Shown here piece after piece: positions 1 to 11,775 of a stretch of 64,000 bases of DNA (the stretch's first letter is position 1; each line of letters starts with the position of its first letter). The notes below the pieces were generated by a model, which made no database searches, was not told the origin of the DNA, and saw only the letters and a list, made by a program, of their open reading frames with translations. Source of the stretch: Qipengyuania sp. HL-TH1 (lineage in GTDB: Bacteria > Pseudomonadota > Alphaproteobacteria > Sphingomonadales > Sphingomonadaceae); assembly GCF_036365825.1 (NCBI RefSeq), contig NZ_CP142675.1, forward strand, positions 1,302,001 to 1,366,000, written 5' to 3'. Position numbers and translations under genes: made by a program.

Positions 1-278
1 GACTGGCCGGTTGCCGACAGCACCCAGTGGTGGTTCTCGGTTACCGGGGTTTCCGCCATCGGGCAGTCCATGTCGCGCCATTCGGGCAGCAATTCGTCCA
101 GTGCCCGGGGATCGACCACCGCGCCCGACAGCACGTGCGCACCGATTTCGCTGCCCTTTTCGAGCACCACGACCTCGAGGTCCTCGTTGATCTGCTTCAA
201 CCGGATTGCTGCCGCCAGGCCGGCGACACCGCCGCCGATGATGACGACGTCGCAGGGCATCGATTCGCGTTCGCTCAT
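1..278 (-). CDS. Electron transfer flavoprotein-ubiquinone oxidoreductase, N-terminal part
   Basis: The gene runs off the left edge, so only the first ~92 residues are visible. They begin MSERESMPCDVVIIGGGVAG, an FAD-binding Rossmann start with the GxGxxG-type glycine loop. The stretch EKGSEIGAHVLSGAVVDPRA follows, which is highly characteristic of ETF-QO. The family is a membrane-associated FAD/4Fe-4S enzyme passing electrons from acyl-CoA and other dehydrogenases, via ETF, to ubiquinone. The FeS-binding C-terminus lies outside the window. It is transcribed leftward, divergently from the UDG-like gene. The start is the first ATG of the frame; an internal ATG at residue 7 is the alternative. 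Confidence 0.9.
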   Translation of the reverse strand, partial: MSERESMPCDVVIIGGGVAGLAAAIRLKQINEDLEVVVLEKGSEIGAHVLSGAVVDPRALDELLPEWRDMDCPMAETPVTENHHWVLSATGQ

Positions 279-361
279 GACTCTCTCTTTTCGTCGCGTA
301 ACTTGTGCGAGTGCCTTGATTGGTGGCGCTATTGAGGTCAAGACCTGCGCTTCGAGGAATG

Positions 362-1143
362 ATGCACGCCGACCCGCCGAACCCGCGCGATTTTACAGCG
401 CTCGCGAGCCTCGAAGGTGCGCTCGACTGGTGGCGCGAGGCCGGCGTCGATGCCGATTTCGCCGATGAGGCCAGCGGCTGGCTGGCCGAACCCAAGAGCG
501 ACGATGCCGTAGCGGCTCCCCCGCCGCCCGCCCCGCCGCCGATCATACGCAAGACCGCGCTCGAGCGCGCACTCGCGCAGCCCGACGGAACGGCCTCGGG
601 CATCGATCGGACCGAACTGCCCGACACGCTCGAAAAATTTCGCGAATGGTGGATGACGGCGCCCTCGCTGGCGGATGGTGCGCTCGACCGGCGCGTCCCG
701 CCGCGCGGGGTCGCGGGTGCCGCGCTTATGGTGCTGCTGCCCCAGCCGTTCGACGACGATGCCGACGGCGTGCTGAGCGGGGGGCGCGCGCATTCGCCGA
801 GGCGATGCTGCGCGCGATGGGCCTGGCAGCGCATGAGGTCTATGTCGCCAGCGCGCTCCCCGTGCCCACGGCCATGCCCGACTGGACGCGGCTGGCCGCC
901 AGCGGGCTGGGCGAGGTAGCGCGGCATCATATTGCGCTGGCCGCGCCGCAGCGCGTGCTCCTGTTCGGACGCGCACAGCTCGAACTGTTCGGCATTGCGC
1001 GTGAACGCGCGCGCGAGCCCCTGTCGCTCGATTGCGCGGGCAAGCCCCATCCGCTGCTCGCCGCGCCCGACCTGCGCAACCTCGCGCGCTCGGCTGCGCG
1101 GCGCGAGAATTTCTGGAACCGCTGGCTGGACTGGACCCAATGA
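362..1143 (+). pseudogene. Uracil-DNA-glycosylase-like protein, disrupted by a one-base frameshift
   Basis: The N-terminal half (from ATG 362, with GAGGA just upstream; ATG 359 is the alternative) is read in one frame to about position 778. The C-terminal half continues in the -1 frame to the stop at 1141-1143. The two halves together resemble the sphingomonad UDG-superfamily protein: a WWREAGVDADFADE start, an Ala/Pro-rich linker, then the VYVASALPVPTAMPDW and APQRVLLFGR segments. Adding one G to the six-G run at 779-784 restores one frame across the whole gene. It is therefore either a true frameshift, a slipped homopolymer or an assembly error. The stop overlaps the next gene's ATG, as in intact operons. 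Glycosylase activity is inferred only. Confidence 0.7.
779..784 (+). other. Six-G homopolymer at the frameshift point
   Basis: A run of six G falls exactly where the coding frame of the UDG-like gene changes. Seven G would give the continuous reading S-G-G-A-R-A-F-A-E across the junction. Such runs are prone to both replication slippage and sequencing error. Confidence 0.6.
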
Positions 1144-2864
1144 CCATTCGCCCCCTCCCCCTCACCCTCGCCGCCATCCTCGCCGCCGCGCTGCCCGCCG
1201 CGCCCGCGCTCGCGCAGCAGAGCAGCGTCGAATATTTCACCCGCTCGCATTCCGCTGCACTGCCGCAATTGCTGTCGAGCGACGACCGCGCCTTTTACGG
1301 CTCGCTGTTCGAAGCGATCGACAGCCGCAACTGGGACCGGGTCGAGGTCATGCTGGCGGGCCGCGCGGACGGGCCGCTGCACGGCGCGGCGCTGGCGAGC
1401 TATTATCTCCACCCCGAAAGCCCGCGGATCGAACTCGGGCGGATCGAAAGCTGGCTCGACCGCTATGCACGCCTCCCCGAGGCCGAGGCGATCGTCCGGC
1501 TCGGGCTAACCCGCGGTCTCGAAAATCCGCCCAGCCTGCCGCGCGCGCGCAATCTGGTGCGCCAGCCCGGTTCGACCAAGCGGATCCGGCCCAGCGCGAT
1601 CAATGACGGGACGATGCCCGAAAGCGTCAAGGCGGCGATCCTCGAACGGATCACCAATGACGATCCCGATGGTGCCCGCCTGCTGCTCGACGGAGTGGAC
1701 GCGACGCTGAGTTCGCAGGCGCGCGCCGAATGGCGCTACCGGGTCGCGTGGAGCTATTACATCGAGAACCAGGACGCGCAGGCCTGGGCGCTGGCCGATA
1801 CCGTGCGCGACGGCGGCAGCGGAGCCTGGGTCGCGGAAGGCGATTGGGCCGCGGGCCTCGCCGCCTGGCGGCTGGGCGATTGCGACAAGGCCGCCGAAGC
1901 CTTCCAGCGCAGCGCCGCGGGTGCGGTCAACCCCAATCTCGCCGCCGCGGCACATTACTGGGCCAGCCGTGCACTGATCCGCTGCCGCTTTCCCGAAAAG
2001 GCCGACGAACAATTGCGCGGCGCGGCCCGCTTTCCCGAAACGCTCTACGGAATGCTCGCGCATGAACAGATGGGACGCGACCTTCCGCGCACGCATGCGC
2101 AGCCCGATCTGACCGAAGCCGACTGGCGGCGCCTGCGCGACGCGGAAGCCGCGCGGCAGGCGGTCATGCTGGCCGAGATCGGCCGGCGCGAAGAAGCCGA
2201 GCGCGACCTGACCTGGCTGGTCCGCACGGGCGACCCCGACGATTACGGCGCGCTTTCGCGGCTGGCGCGCGCACTCGGGCTGACCGATGCGCAGACCTTC
2301 ATGGCCTATAATGCGCCGCGCGGCGAAGGCGCACACCCGAGCCTGCGCTACCCCGTCACCTTCCGCACCCCGGTGGGCGGCTGGCGCGTCGACCCGGCGC
2401 TGGCCTTCGCGCATGCGCTGCAGGAATCGAATTTCCGCGAACGCGTGGTCAGCCCCGCGGGCGCGATCGGGCTGATGCAGATCATGCCGATCACGCAGCG
2501 CGAATATGCCGCCTCGATCAACATGAGCAGCAATGCCGATCTCAAGGACCCGGCAGTCAATCTCGCCTTCGGGCAGCGCACGCTCGAATCGCTGGGCAGT
2601 TCGAGCTACACGCAGGGCCGTCTGCCCAAGGTCATGGCTGCCTATAACGCCGGGCCTTCGCCGGTTTCGCGCTGGGAAAGCGAGATCCGTGACCAGGGCG
2701 ACCCGCTGCTGTATATGGAATCGATCCCCTATTGGGAGACGCGCGGCTATGTCGCCATCGTGATGCGCAATTACTGGATGTATCTGCGCCAGGCGGATGC
2801 CGCGGCGCCCAGCCGGGTGGAGCTGGCCGAAAACGACTGGCCGATGTTCCCGGGAGTGCGCTGA
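1140..2864 (+). CDS. Soluble lytic murein transglycosylase (Slt type)
   Basis: A 574-residue periplasmic enzyme predicted to cleave peptidoglycan glycan strands, forming 1,6-anhydromuramyl ends. A signal peptide with cleavage after ALAQ is visible at residues 1-22. A long helical, TPR-like region rich in alanine and arginine follows, as in the Slt70 superhelix. The SLT catalytic domain is C-terminal, with HALQESNFRERVVSPAGA (catalytic Glu in ES) and GLMQIMP. The start at 1140 is chosen because the signal peptide begins there and its ATG overlaps the upstream stop (ATGA); the longer open frame has no function of its own. The stop overlaps the moaB ATG, so the two are probably co-translated. 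Confidence 0.92.
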   Translation: MTIRPLPLTLAAILAAALPAAPALAQQSSVEYFTRSHSAALPQLLSSDDRAFYGSLFEAIDSRNWDRVEVMLAGRADGPLHGAALASYYLHPESPRIELGRIESWLDRYARLPEAEAIVRLGLTRGLENPPSLPRARNLVRQPGSTKRIRPSAINDGTMPESVKAAILERITNDDPDGARLLLDGVDATLSSQARAEWRYRVAWSYYIENQDAQAWALADTVRDGGSGAWVAEGDWAAGLAAWRLGDCDKAAEAFQRSAAGAVNPNLAAAAHYWASRALIRCRFPEKADEQLRGAARFPETLYGMLAHEQMGRDLPRTHAQPDLTEADWRRLRDAEAARQAVMLAEIGRREEAERDLTWLVRTGDPDDYGALSRLARALGLTDAQTFMAYNAPRGEGAHPSLRYPVTFRTPVGGWRVDPALAFAHALQESNFRERVVSPAGAIGLMQIMPITQREYAASINMSSNADLKDPAVNLAFGQRTLESLGSSSYTQGRLPKVMAAYNAGPSPVSRWESEIRDQGDPLLYMESIPYWETRGYVAIVMRNYWMYLRQADAAAPSRVELAENDWPMFPGVR

Positions 2865-3391
2865 TGGCGATCGACGAGAGCCTGCCCTTCAAGCCGGTCC
2901 GTATCGCGCTGCTGACGGTTTCCGACACGCGCACACTAGCCGATGACAGCTCGGGCGACATTCTCGCCGCGCGGATCGTGGACGCGGGGCACACCCTCGC
3001 CGCGCGCGAGATCAGCCGCGACAGCAAGAACGAGATCGCCGCGCATCTGCATCGCTGGATCGACGACGAATTGATCGATTGTGTGATCACCACCGGCGGC
3101 ACCGGGCTGACCGGGCGCGATGTGACGCCCGAGGCGCTCGACCGCGTGAAGGACAAGGACATTCCCGGCTTCGGCGAATTGTTCCGCTGGCTCAGCTTCG
3201 AAACCATCGGCACCAGCACGATCCAGAGCCGCGCCTGCGCCGTGCTCGCGCGCGGGACCTATATCTTCGCGCTGCCCGGATCGAACGGCGCGGTGAAGGA
3301 CGGGTGGGACAAGATCCTCCACCACCAGCTCGACAGCCGCTTCCGCCCCTGCAATTTCGTCGAACTGATGCCGCGGCTGCGCGAGCGGTAA
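2864..3391 (+). CDS. moaB: Molybdenum cofactor biosynthesis protein MoaB
   Basis: 175 residues of the MoaB/MogA molybdopterin-binding fold, which adenylylates molybdopterin before molybdate insertion. Visible family marks are LLTVSDTRT near residue 15, the TTGGTGLTGRDVTPEA nucleotide/pterin loop around residue 75, and FALPGSNGAVKDGWDKIL near the C-terminus. The length is normal for MoaB. The ATG overlaps the transglycosylase stop (TGATG), indicating translational coupling to a functionally unrelated gene. No other molybdopterin gene is in the window. A palindromic repeat begins 12 bp after the stop. Confidence 0.93.
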   Translation: MAIDESLPFKPVRIALLTVSDTRTLADDSSGDILAARIVDAGHTLAAREISRDSKNEIAAHLHRWIDDELIDCVITTGGTGLTGRDVTPEALDRVKDKDIPGFGELFRWLSFETIGTSTIQSRACAVLARGTYIFALPGSNGAVKDGWDKILHHQLDSRFRPCNFVELMPRLRER

Positions 3392-3403
3392 GTTCTCCAC
3401 CCA

Positions 3404-3503
3404 GTCATTGCGAGGAGCCGAAGGCTCCGCGGCAATCCACCTCCCACTTTTGCGCTACCCGGAACAGCGGAGCGATGGATTGCTTCGCTTTGCTCGCAAT
3501 GAC
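3404..3503. repeat. 100-bp palindromic intergenic repeat (GTCATTGCGAG family), copy 1
   Basis: The element starts GTCATTGCGAGGAGCCGAAG and ends GCTCGCAATGAC, so the terminal ~12 bases are inverted repeats. Internal CGGCAATCCA and TGGATTGCTTCGC are also complementary. A second copy is at 7172-7273. The long stem-loop lies between moaB and the radical SAM gene. Confidence 0.85.
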
Positions 3504-3529
3504 TATGGAAGGCTAGTTTTGTTCCGTGT

Positions 3530-4639
3530 ATGTTCTCAAACATGGAACGACGACTCGCCCCTGCCATATCAGGACGCGGCGCACAGGGCGCGGCGGTGCC
3601 GACGCGCTTCGGCCTCGCCACGCGCGAGGAGGACGGCGACTGGCGGGATTACATGGAGCAATTGGTCTCTCAGGATGAAGGACCACCCGTAAAGCTGCGC
3701 ACCGAGGTGACCGAGGAATTCCCGCGCACCATCCTCAGCTTCAACCAGTCGCCCGACGTGCCCTTCGACCGTTCGGTCAATGCCTATCGCGGCTGCGAAC
3801 ATGGCTGCGTTTATTGCTTTGCGCGCCCCACGCATGCCTATCACGACCTCTCGCCCGGGCTCGATTTCGAAACCAAGCTATTCGCCAAGCCCAATGCGGC
3901 GGAGCTGCTGCGCGCCACGCTGGCCAAGCCCAAATACCGCCCGCGCCCGCTAGCGATGGGGACCAATACCGATCCCTACCAGCCGATCGAGGCGCGCTAC
4001 AGGATCACGCGGCAGGTCCTCGAAGTGTGCCTCGATGCACGTCATCCGGTGACGATCACCACCAAGTCCGATCGCGTGCTCGCCGATCTCGACCTGCTGG
4101 CCGAACTGGCCGAGCGGCGACTGGTGGCCGTGGCGATCTCGGTCACTTCGCTCGACCCGAAACTGTCGGGCAAACTCGAACCGCGCGCGGCGGCCCCGGC
4201 CAAGCGGCTGCAGGCGCTGGGCAGGCTGGCCGCGGCGGGGGTCCCGACGCATTGCTCGGTCTCGCCGATCATTCCCGCGATTACCGACGAGTTCATGGAG
4301 GAAATTGTCCAGCGCGCCGCCGCGCTCGGGGTCGACAGCGTCGGCTGGATCCCGCTGCGCCTGCCGCATGAGGTCGCCCCGCTGTTCCGCGAATGGCTAT
4401 CGGTCCATTATCCCGAGCGCGGTGACAAGGTGATGAGCATCGTCCGTTCGATCCGTGGCGGACGCGACAACGATCCCGATTTCAACACGCGCATGAAACC
4501 CACCGGCGTGTGGGCCGACCTCTTCCGCGCGCGCTTCCGCCTTGCCTGCAAGCGCGCCGGAATGGGCAAGGCGAAGTTCGAGCTGGATTGCACGCAGTTC
4601 AGGCCACCCGCGCTGGGCGGACAGATGCGTTTGCTATGA
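3530..4639 (+). CDS. PA0069-family radical SAM protein
   Basis: A 369-residue radical SAM enzyme of unknown substrate (PA0069 family, related to the SplB-like fold). The 4Fe-4S/SAM motif CEHGCVYC (CxxxCxxC) is at about residue 90, preceded by SVNAYRGCEHG and followed by FARPTHAYH. MGTNTDPYQPIE and VTITTKSDRV match the barrel strands of the family. Both ATG 3530 and ATG 3542 are possible starts; 3530 is used. It stands alone between two repeat elements, and its stop is 2 bp before the left repeat of the DUF559 element. Confidence 0.88.
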   Translation: MFSNMERRLAPAISGRGAQGAAVPTRFGLATREEDGDWRDYMEQLVSQDEGPPVKLRTEVTEEFPRTILSFNQSPDVPFDRSVNAYRGCEHGCVYCFARPTHAYHDLSPGLDFETKLFAKPNAAELLRATLAKPKYRPRPLAMGTNTDPYQPIEARYRITRQVLEVCLDARHPVTITTKSDRVLADLDLLAELAERRLVAVAISVTSLDPKLSGKLEPRAAAPAKRLQALGRLAAAGVPTHCSVSPIIPAITDEFMEEIVQRAAALGVDSVGWIPLRLPHEVAPLFREWLSVHYPERGDKVMSIVRSIRGGRDNDPDFNTRMKPTGVWADLFRARFRLACKRAGMGKAKFELDCTQFRPPALGGQMRLL

Positions 4640-4641
4640 CA

Positions 4642-4689
4642 CCCTCCCCACCCTGGGGAGGGGGACCGCCGAAGGCGGTGGAGGGGCAC
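4642..4689 (+). repeat. Left inverted repeat of DUF559 element A
   Basis: 48 bp made of an outer hairpin (CCCTCCCCACCCTGGGGAGG) and an inner part GGACCGCCGAAGGCGGTGGAG ending GGGCAC. It is the inverted partner of 5072-5116: after reverse complementing, both end GGTGGAGGGGCAC and share GGGGAGGGGGACC. Confidence 0.85.
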
Positions 4690-4694
4690 ATCCT

Positions 4695-5069
4695 GTGATC
4701 ACAGGGCCACGGGAAACGGTCAAACGTGCACGGCAGTTACGCAGCGAAATGTCGGTGCCCGAACGAATTCTCTGGCGACATCTTCGCGGCCGCCCGCGCG
4801 GTCACAAGTTCCGCCGCCAGCATCCTGCCGGCGTTTACATCATCGACTTCTATTGCGCGCGGCTGCGGCTCGCCATCGAGATCGACGGCTGGACGCATGA
4901 CAGCGCGGAAACGATAAAAAGGGATCAGGCCAAATCGGCGTTCCTGCGCTCGCAGGGAATCGCAACCACGCGGATTCCCGCCGCCACGGTGATAGACGAT
5001 ATCGAAGCGACGATGACCCGCTTGCTGGACATATGCGACGCCCGAGCGAGCGACCTGCCCGAGCGGTGA
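4695..5069 (+). CDS. DUF559 (Vsr-like, PD-(D/E)XK) endonuclease-domain protein, copy A
   Basis: 124 residues if translated from GTG 4695; a shorter start is ATG 4749. The sequence reads TVKRARQLRSEMSVPERILW, the usual DUF559 opening. It continues GHKFRRQHPAGVYIIDFYC and LAIEIDGWTH, giving the D...ExD acidic pattern of this very-short-patch-repair-like nuclease fold. The C-terminus has SQGIATTRIPAATV in place of the common RFxNxxV. The target is unknown. The gene sits completely between two inverted repeats: the right repeat begins 3 bp after its stop and the left ends 5 bp before its start. A housekeeping role as a host nuclease cannot be excluded. Confidence 0.82.
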   Translation: MITGPRETVKRARQLRSEMSVPERILWRHLRGRPRGHKFRRQHPAGVYIIDFYCARLRLAIEIDGWTHDSAETIKRDQAKSAFLRSQGIATTRIPAATVIDDIEATMTRLLDICDARASDLPER

Positions 5070-5071
5070 AG

Positions 5072-5116
5072 GTGCCCCTCCACCACTTCGTGGTCCCCCT
5101 CCCCTGCCGGGGAGGC
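5072..5116 (-). repeat. Right inverted repeat of DUF559 element A
   Basis: 45 bp, reading GTGCCCCTCCACCACTTCGT then GGTCCCCCTCCCCTGCCGGG and GAGGC. Its reverse complement aligns with 4642-4689 over most of its length, with the hairpin on the outer side. Its last base is the first base of the DUF1330 stop codon. Confidence 0.85.
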
Positions 5117-5547
5117 TAGAAGCCCTCACCCGCTTCGCCTGGCGTGAAGCGCATCAGGCGGCTGTCGACCAGAGCGGCGGTGCGGTTGACCACTGCCTGC
5201 TGGTATTCGGGATCCTTGATCATCTCGAAGAAGGCACCCGAATTGGGGTATTGCGCGATGAAGCCGTCGTGCCAGCGCTTGGCTTCAGGCCCGGTCACCA
5301 TCGTCTGGAACGCGCCGCGCCAGACCATCGTGCCCCCTACGCGGCGGAAGATCGGGCCGCTGGTCTTGCCGTATTCCTCATAGGCGCGCCGCCCGCTCCA
5401 GCCCTTGCCGGCGTGTTCGTTACCTTCCGGATATTCCGCCTGCTCGCGATATTCGAGCAGGTTGAGCATGTGGATCGGCTCGTCGCGCGGCAGGTCCTTG
5501 AACGCCTGGAAGTTCGCGGGGCTCGGATCGATATAGCTGTCGGCCAT
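5116..5547 (-). CDS. DUF1330 domain protein
   Basis: 143 residues related to the ferredoxin-like alpha/beta-barrel DUF1330 family (function unknown). Typical features are a start that sets the protein in a small-molecule-like context (PIHMLNLLEYREQAEY), the EEYGKTSGPIFRRVGG segment, and WHDGFIAQYPNSGAFFEMI near the C-terminus. The ATG at 5547 has GGAG about 12 nt upstream. It follows the acyl-CoA synthetase with only a 2-bp gap, so the two are very likely one transcript and it may act on the same metabolites (inference). Confidence 0.85.
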   Translation of the reverse strand: MADSYIDPSPANFQAFKDLPRDEPIHMLNLLEYREQAEYPEGNEHAGKGWSGRRAYEEYGKTSGPIFRRVGGTMVWRGAFQTMVTGPEAKRWHDGFIAQYPNSGAFFEMIKDPEYQQAVVNRTAALVDSRLMRFTPGEAGEGF

Positions 5548-5549
5548 GG

Positions 5550-7151
5550 TCAGATCTCCAGCGCGTAATCGCTGAACCGTTCGCGCAGGTCCTTCTTGCT
5601 GATCTTGCCCGTCGCAGTGTGCGGGATGTCGTCGACGAATTCGACCGCATCGGGCAGCCACCACTTGGCGACCTTGTCGGACAGGAAGTTGATCACCTCT
5701 TCCGCGGTGACTTCCTTGCCTTCCTGCTTGACCACGAACAGCACCGGCCGTTCGTCCCACTTGGGATGCATCATGCCGATCGCGGCGGCTTCGGCGACCG
5801 CCGGGTGGCCCACCGCGGCGTTTTCGAGTTCGACCGAGCTGATCCATTCGCCGCCCGACTTGATCACGTCCTTGGTCCGGTCGGTGATCTGCATCGTGCC
5901 GTCGGGATGCAGGATCGCCACGTCGCCGGTGTTGAACCAGCCGTCCGCATCGATCGCGTCTTCCTCGGCCTTGAAATAGCGCTTCACCACCCAGGGCCCG
6001 CGGATATGCAGCGCGCCCGAGCTTTCGCCGTCGCGCGGTAGGACCTTGGTCGGATCATCGAGATCCACCGTGCGCAGTTCCACGCCGAAGATCGGGCGAC
6101 CCTGCTTCATCGTCTTCTCGACTTTCTGGTCGAAGGTCAGCTGGTCCCAGTCGGCCGTGGGGCCGCCAACGGTGCCGATCGGCGAGGTCTCGGTCATCCC
6201 CCAGGCATGCTGGACGCGGGTGCCGTTCTTCATCAGCCGTTCGATCATGAAACGCGGCGCGGCCGAACCCCCGATAGTCGCCGCGCGCAGCTTGGGCAGT
6301 TCGAGATTGTTGGCGTCGCAATATTGGAAATGCGCCAGCCACACCGTGGGCACACCCGCCGAATCGGTGACCTTTTCGGTCTTCATCACCTCGTCGAGCA
6401 CCGCCGGGTCGTTGACCGCGCTGAAGACGAATTTGATCCCCGCCATCGCCCCGGCATAGGGCAGGCCCCAGCTGGCCGCGTGGAACATCGGCACCACCGG
6501 GAGCATCACAGATGACGCGGTAAAGTTGAAGGTCGACGGCTGCAGTCCGGCCAGCGCGTGCAGCAGCGTCGAGCGATGCTCGTACTGCACGCCCTTGGGA
6601 TTGCCCGTGGTGCCGCTGGTATAGCAGATCATGCAGGGATCGCGCTCGTCGCCATCGACCCATTCGAAGTCGCCGTCCTGCTCGCCGATCCAGTCTTCGA
6701 AGCTGGTGGTGTGCTCGCCGCTGTCGAAGCAGATGTAATGTTCGACCGTGGGCCATTTGTCGCGCATCTTGTCCACGATCGGCTGGAACGCCGCATCGTA
6801 GATCATCACCTTGTCCTCGGCGTGATTGACGATGTATTCGAGCTGGTCTTCGAACAGGCGCGGATTGCAGGTGTGCAGCACGCCGCCCATTCCCGCGACG
6901 CCGAACCAGCTGACCAGGTGGCGCGCGTGGTTCATGGCGAGGCTGGCGACCTTGTCGCCCTTGCCGAGGCCCAGCGCCTGCAGCGCCTGGCTCATCTTCT
7001 TCGCATCACGGCGCACGCCCGCCCAGTCGGTGCGGGTCTCGCTGCCATCCGCCCAGCGGGTGACGATTTCACGGTTCGGGGCTTCCCGGGCTGCGTGGTC
7101 GATCACATGCGAGATCCGCATGCTCCAGTCCTGCATCGCGCCAAGCGACAT
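5550..7151 (-). CDS. Fatty-acyl-CoA synthetase (AMP-binding, AlkK/FadD-like)
   Basis: A 533-residue adenylate-forming enzyme that activates a fatty acid through an acyl-AMP to the CoA thioester. The P-loop [13 protein letters not shown] is at about residue 175. [13 protein letters not shown] (adenylation motif) is near 330, DGWFNTGD near 425, and [16 protein letters not shown] near 450. The closing [13 protein letters not shown] holds the catalytic lysine. Length and motifs fit the medium/long-chain branch; chain length is not decidable here. AGGA lies upstream of ATG 7151. DUF1330 follows 2 bp downstream, and a palindromic repeat separates the gene from dnaE. Confidence 0.92.
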   Translation of the reverse strand: MSLGAMQDWSMRISHVIDHAAREAPNREIVTRWADGSETRTDWAGVRRDAKKMSQALQALGLGKGDKVASLAMNHARHLVSWFGVAGMGGVLHTCNPRLFEDQLEYIVNHAEDKVMIYDAAFQPIVDKMRDKWPTVEHYICFDSGEHTTSFEDWIGEQDGDFEWVDGDERDPCMICYTSGTTGNPKGVQYEHRSTLLHALAGLQPSTFNFTASSVMLPVVPMFHAASWGLPYAGAMAGIKFVFSAVNDPAVLDEVMKTEKVTDSAGVPTVWLAHFQYCDANNLELPKLRAATIGGSAAPRFMIERLMKNGTRVQHAWGMTETSPIGTVGGPTADWDQLTFDQKVEKTMKQGRPIFGVELRTVDLDDPTKVLPRDGESSGALHIRGPWVVKRYFKAEEDAIDADGWFNTGDVAILHPDGTMQITDRTKDVIKSGGEWISSVELENAAVGHPAVAEAAAIGMMHPKWDERPVLFVVKQEGKEVTAEEVINFLSDKVAKWWLPDAVEFVDDIPHTATGKISKKDLRERFSDYALEI

Positions 7152-7171
7152 ATGTATTCCTCTCCATTCTG

Positions 7172-7273
7172 GTCATTGCGAGGCGCCGAAGGCGGCGCGG
7201 CAATCCAGCTTCACACGTCGCAAATCGGAGCGACGGCGGGAAATGGATTGCTTCGCCTGCGGCTCGCAATGAC
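7172..7273. repeat. 102-bp palindromic intergenic repeat (GTCATTGCGAG family), copy 2
   Basis: It begins GTCATTGCGAGGCGCCGAAG and ends GGCTCGCAATGAC. It matches the copy at 3404-3503 at both ends and in the CGGCAATCCA / TGGATTGCTTCGC core; the middle differs. It fills almost all of the dnaE to acyl-CoA synthetase gap. Confidence 0.85.
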
Positions 7274-7280
7274 TTTGTTT

Positions 7281-10772
<3,492 letters not shown>

Positions 10773-10834
10773 CAAGCCAATATGCGGTGCGGGAGGGGAT
10801 TCGCCAACCCGCGCGCGCCGCGCTTTCCTCCGTT

Positions 10835-10858
10835 CCGTCATCCCGGTCCGGATGACGG
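10835..10858. repeat. Stem-loop between the glutathione peroxidase gene and dnaE
   Basis: CCGTCATCC and GGATGACGG form a perfect 9-bp stem around a 6-base loop. There is no T-run on either side, so it is not a typical intrinsic terminator. A REP-type palindrome or mRNA-processing hairpin is more likely. Confidence 0.6.
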
Positions 10859-10870
10859 GTTCGCCGCCGC

Positions 10871-11350
10871 CTAGAGCAGCTTCTCGATATCCTTGGCGAT
10901 CGTCTTGGGCGCGTCGGTCGGCCCGTATCGCTTCGCGACCTGACCTGAACGGTCGATCAGGAATTTGGTGAAGTTCCACTTGATCGTCTTCGATCCCATC
11001 ACGCCGGGCTTTTCACGCTTCATCCAGTCGAACAGCGGGCTGGCCTTGTCGCCATTGACATCGACCTTGGCCATCAGCGGGAAAGTGAGGCCGAAATTGA
11101 CCTTGCAGAATTCGGCGATCTCGCCCGCATCGCCCGGCTCCTGGCCGCCGAACTGGTTGCAGGGGAAGGCAAGCACTTCGAAGCCCCTGTCGCGGTAGTC
11201 CTGGTAGAGCTCCTCAAGGCCGTCATATTGCGGAGTGAAGCCGCATTTGCTGGCGGTGTTGACCACCAGCAGGACCTTGCCCAGCTTTTCCGAAAGGGCG
11301 AGCTCGTCGCCCTTATTCGTGGTGACGGCGAAATCGGCGATAGTGGTCAT
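10871..11350 (-). CDS. Glutathione peroxidase (thioredoxin-fold peroxidase)
   Basis: A 159-residue cytoplasmic peroxidase reducing hydrogen peroxide and organic hydroperoxides. The catalytic tetrad is visible: Cys in NTASKCGFTPQYDGLE (not selenocysteine), Gln in PCNQFGGQEPG, and Trp/Asn in KWNFTKFLID. The length matches bacterial BtuE/GPx proteins, many of which use thioredoxin rather than glutathione. The ATG at 11350 follows an AAGGAAT-type ribosome site. It lies upstream of dnaE on the same strand with a stem-loop in between. Confidence 0.92.
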   Translation of the reverse strand: MTTIADFAVTTNKGDELALSEKLGKVLLVVNTASKCGFTPQYDGLEELYQDYRDRGFEVLAFPCNQFGGQEPGDAGEIAEFCKVNFGLTFPLMAKVDVNGDKASPLFDWMKREKPGVMGSKTIKWNFTKFLIDRSGQVAKRYGPTDAPKTIAKDIEKLL

Positions 11351-11449
11351 GCGGGAGTATTCCTTGCAGCGACGAACAAGTGGGACAGGATCTGCACGCG
11401 CGGCGCTGACCGCACAAGGGCGGCCATCGCCGGCGCGCAGAGCGCCTGT

Positions 11450-11728
11450 TCAGCCGGCAGGGAAATCCGGACGCTGCGACAGGCCCGCTACCTCGGCGGC
11501 GTGATATTCGCGGTCGCCCGCCTTCTCGATGCAATATTGCGCGCGTTCGTCTTCGGGCATCAGCATCATGTGGCGGATCAGTTCGGCGAAAGTCCCGCTG
11601 CGCAGCCCCTTGGCGGCATCGAGCACGCCGTCGCCGTCATCCACGCGGTGCAGGCTGGCACGGTCGTCCCATTCGATGCCGTGAGCGTGGTTGTCGTCGC
11701 CTCTGAAAGTGCTGGGGTGGTCGGTCAT
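11450..11728 (-). CDS. Small conserved-looking hypothetical protein
   Basis: 92 residues, acidic and His/Asp-rich (TFRGDDNHAHGIEWDDRASL at the N-terminus), with no signal peptide or membrane segment. The coding frame has the normal codon bias of its neighbours, and AAGGAG lies 7 bp upstream of ATG 11728. It sits between lolD (47 bp upstream) and the glutathione peroxidase gene (~100 bp downstream). I recognise no domain and assign no function. The 99 bp after it hold nothing obvious. Confidence 0.65.
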   Translation of the reverse strand: MTDHPSTFRGDDNHAHGIEWDDRASLHRVDDGDGVLDAAKGLRSGTFAELIRHMMLMPEDERAQYCIEKAGDREYHAAEVAGLSQRPDFPAG

Positions 11729-11775
11729 TGAAATCTCCTTCGCGAGACCAACGACCGAAGCGGCTTGCGGGTCCG

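Larger units (their letters stand above)
4642..5116. mobile_element. Candidate element A: DUF559 nuclease gene inside an inverted hairpin pair
   Basis: About 475 bp containing only a DUF559 gene and a 45-48 bp inverted repeat on each side. It exactly fills the space between the convergent stop codons of the radical SAM gene and the DUF1330 gene. No target-site duplication was found. A second unit with the same layout but a different repeat sequence is at 50209-50651. Mobility is inferred from the architecture and is not shown. Confidence 0.45.

Noticed and set aside
779..784. Programmed ribosomal frameshifting in the UDG-like gene
   Set aside because: G6 is not a classical slippery heptamer context and no downstream pseudoknot or internal Shine-Dalgarno was evident; a mutation or sequencing slip is simpler.
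10835..10858. Rho-independent terminator of the glutathione peroxidase gene
   Set aside because: The 9-bp stem is perfect but no T-run follows in either direction.
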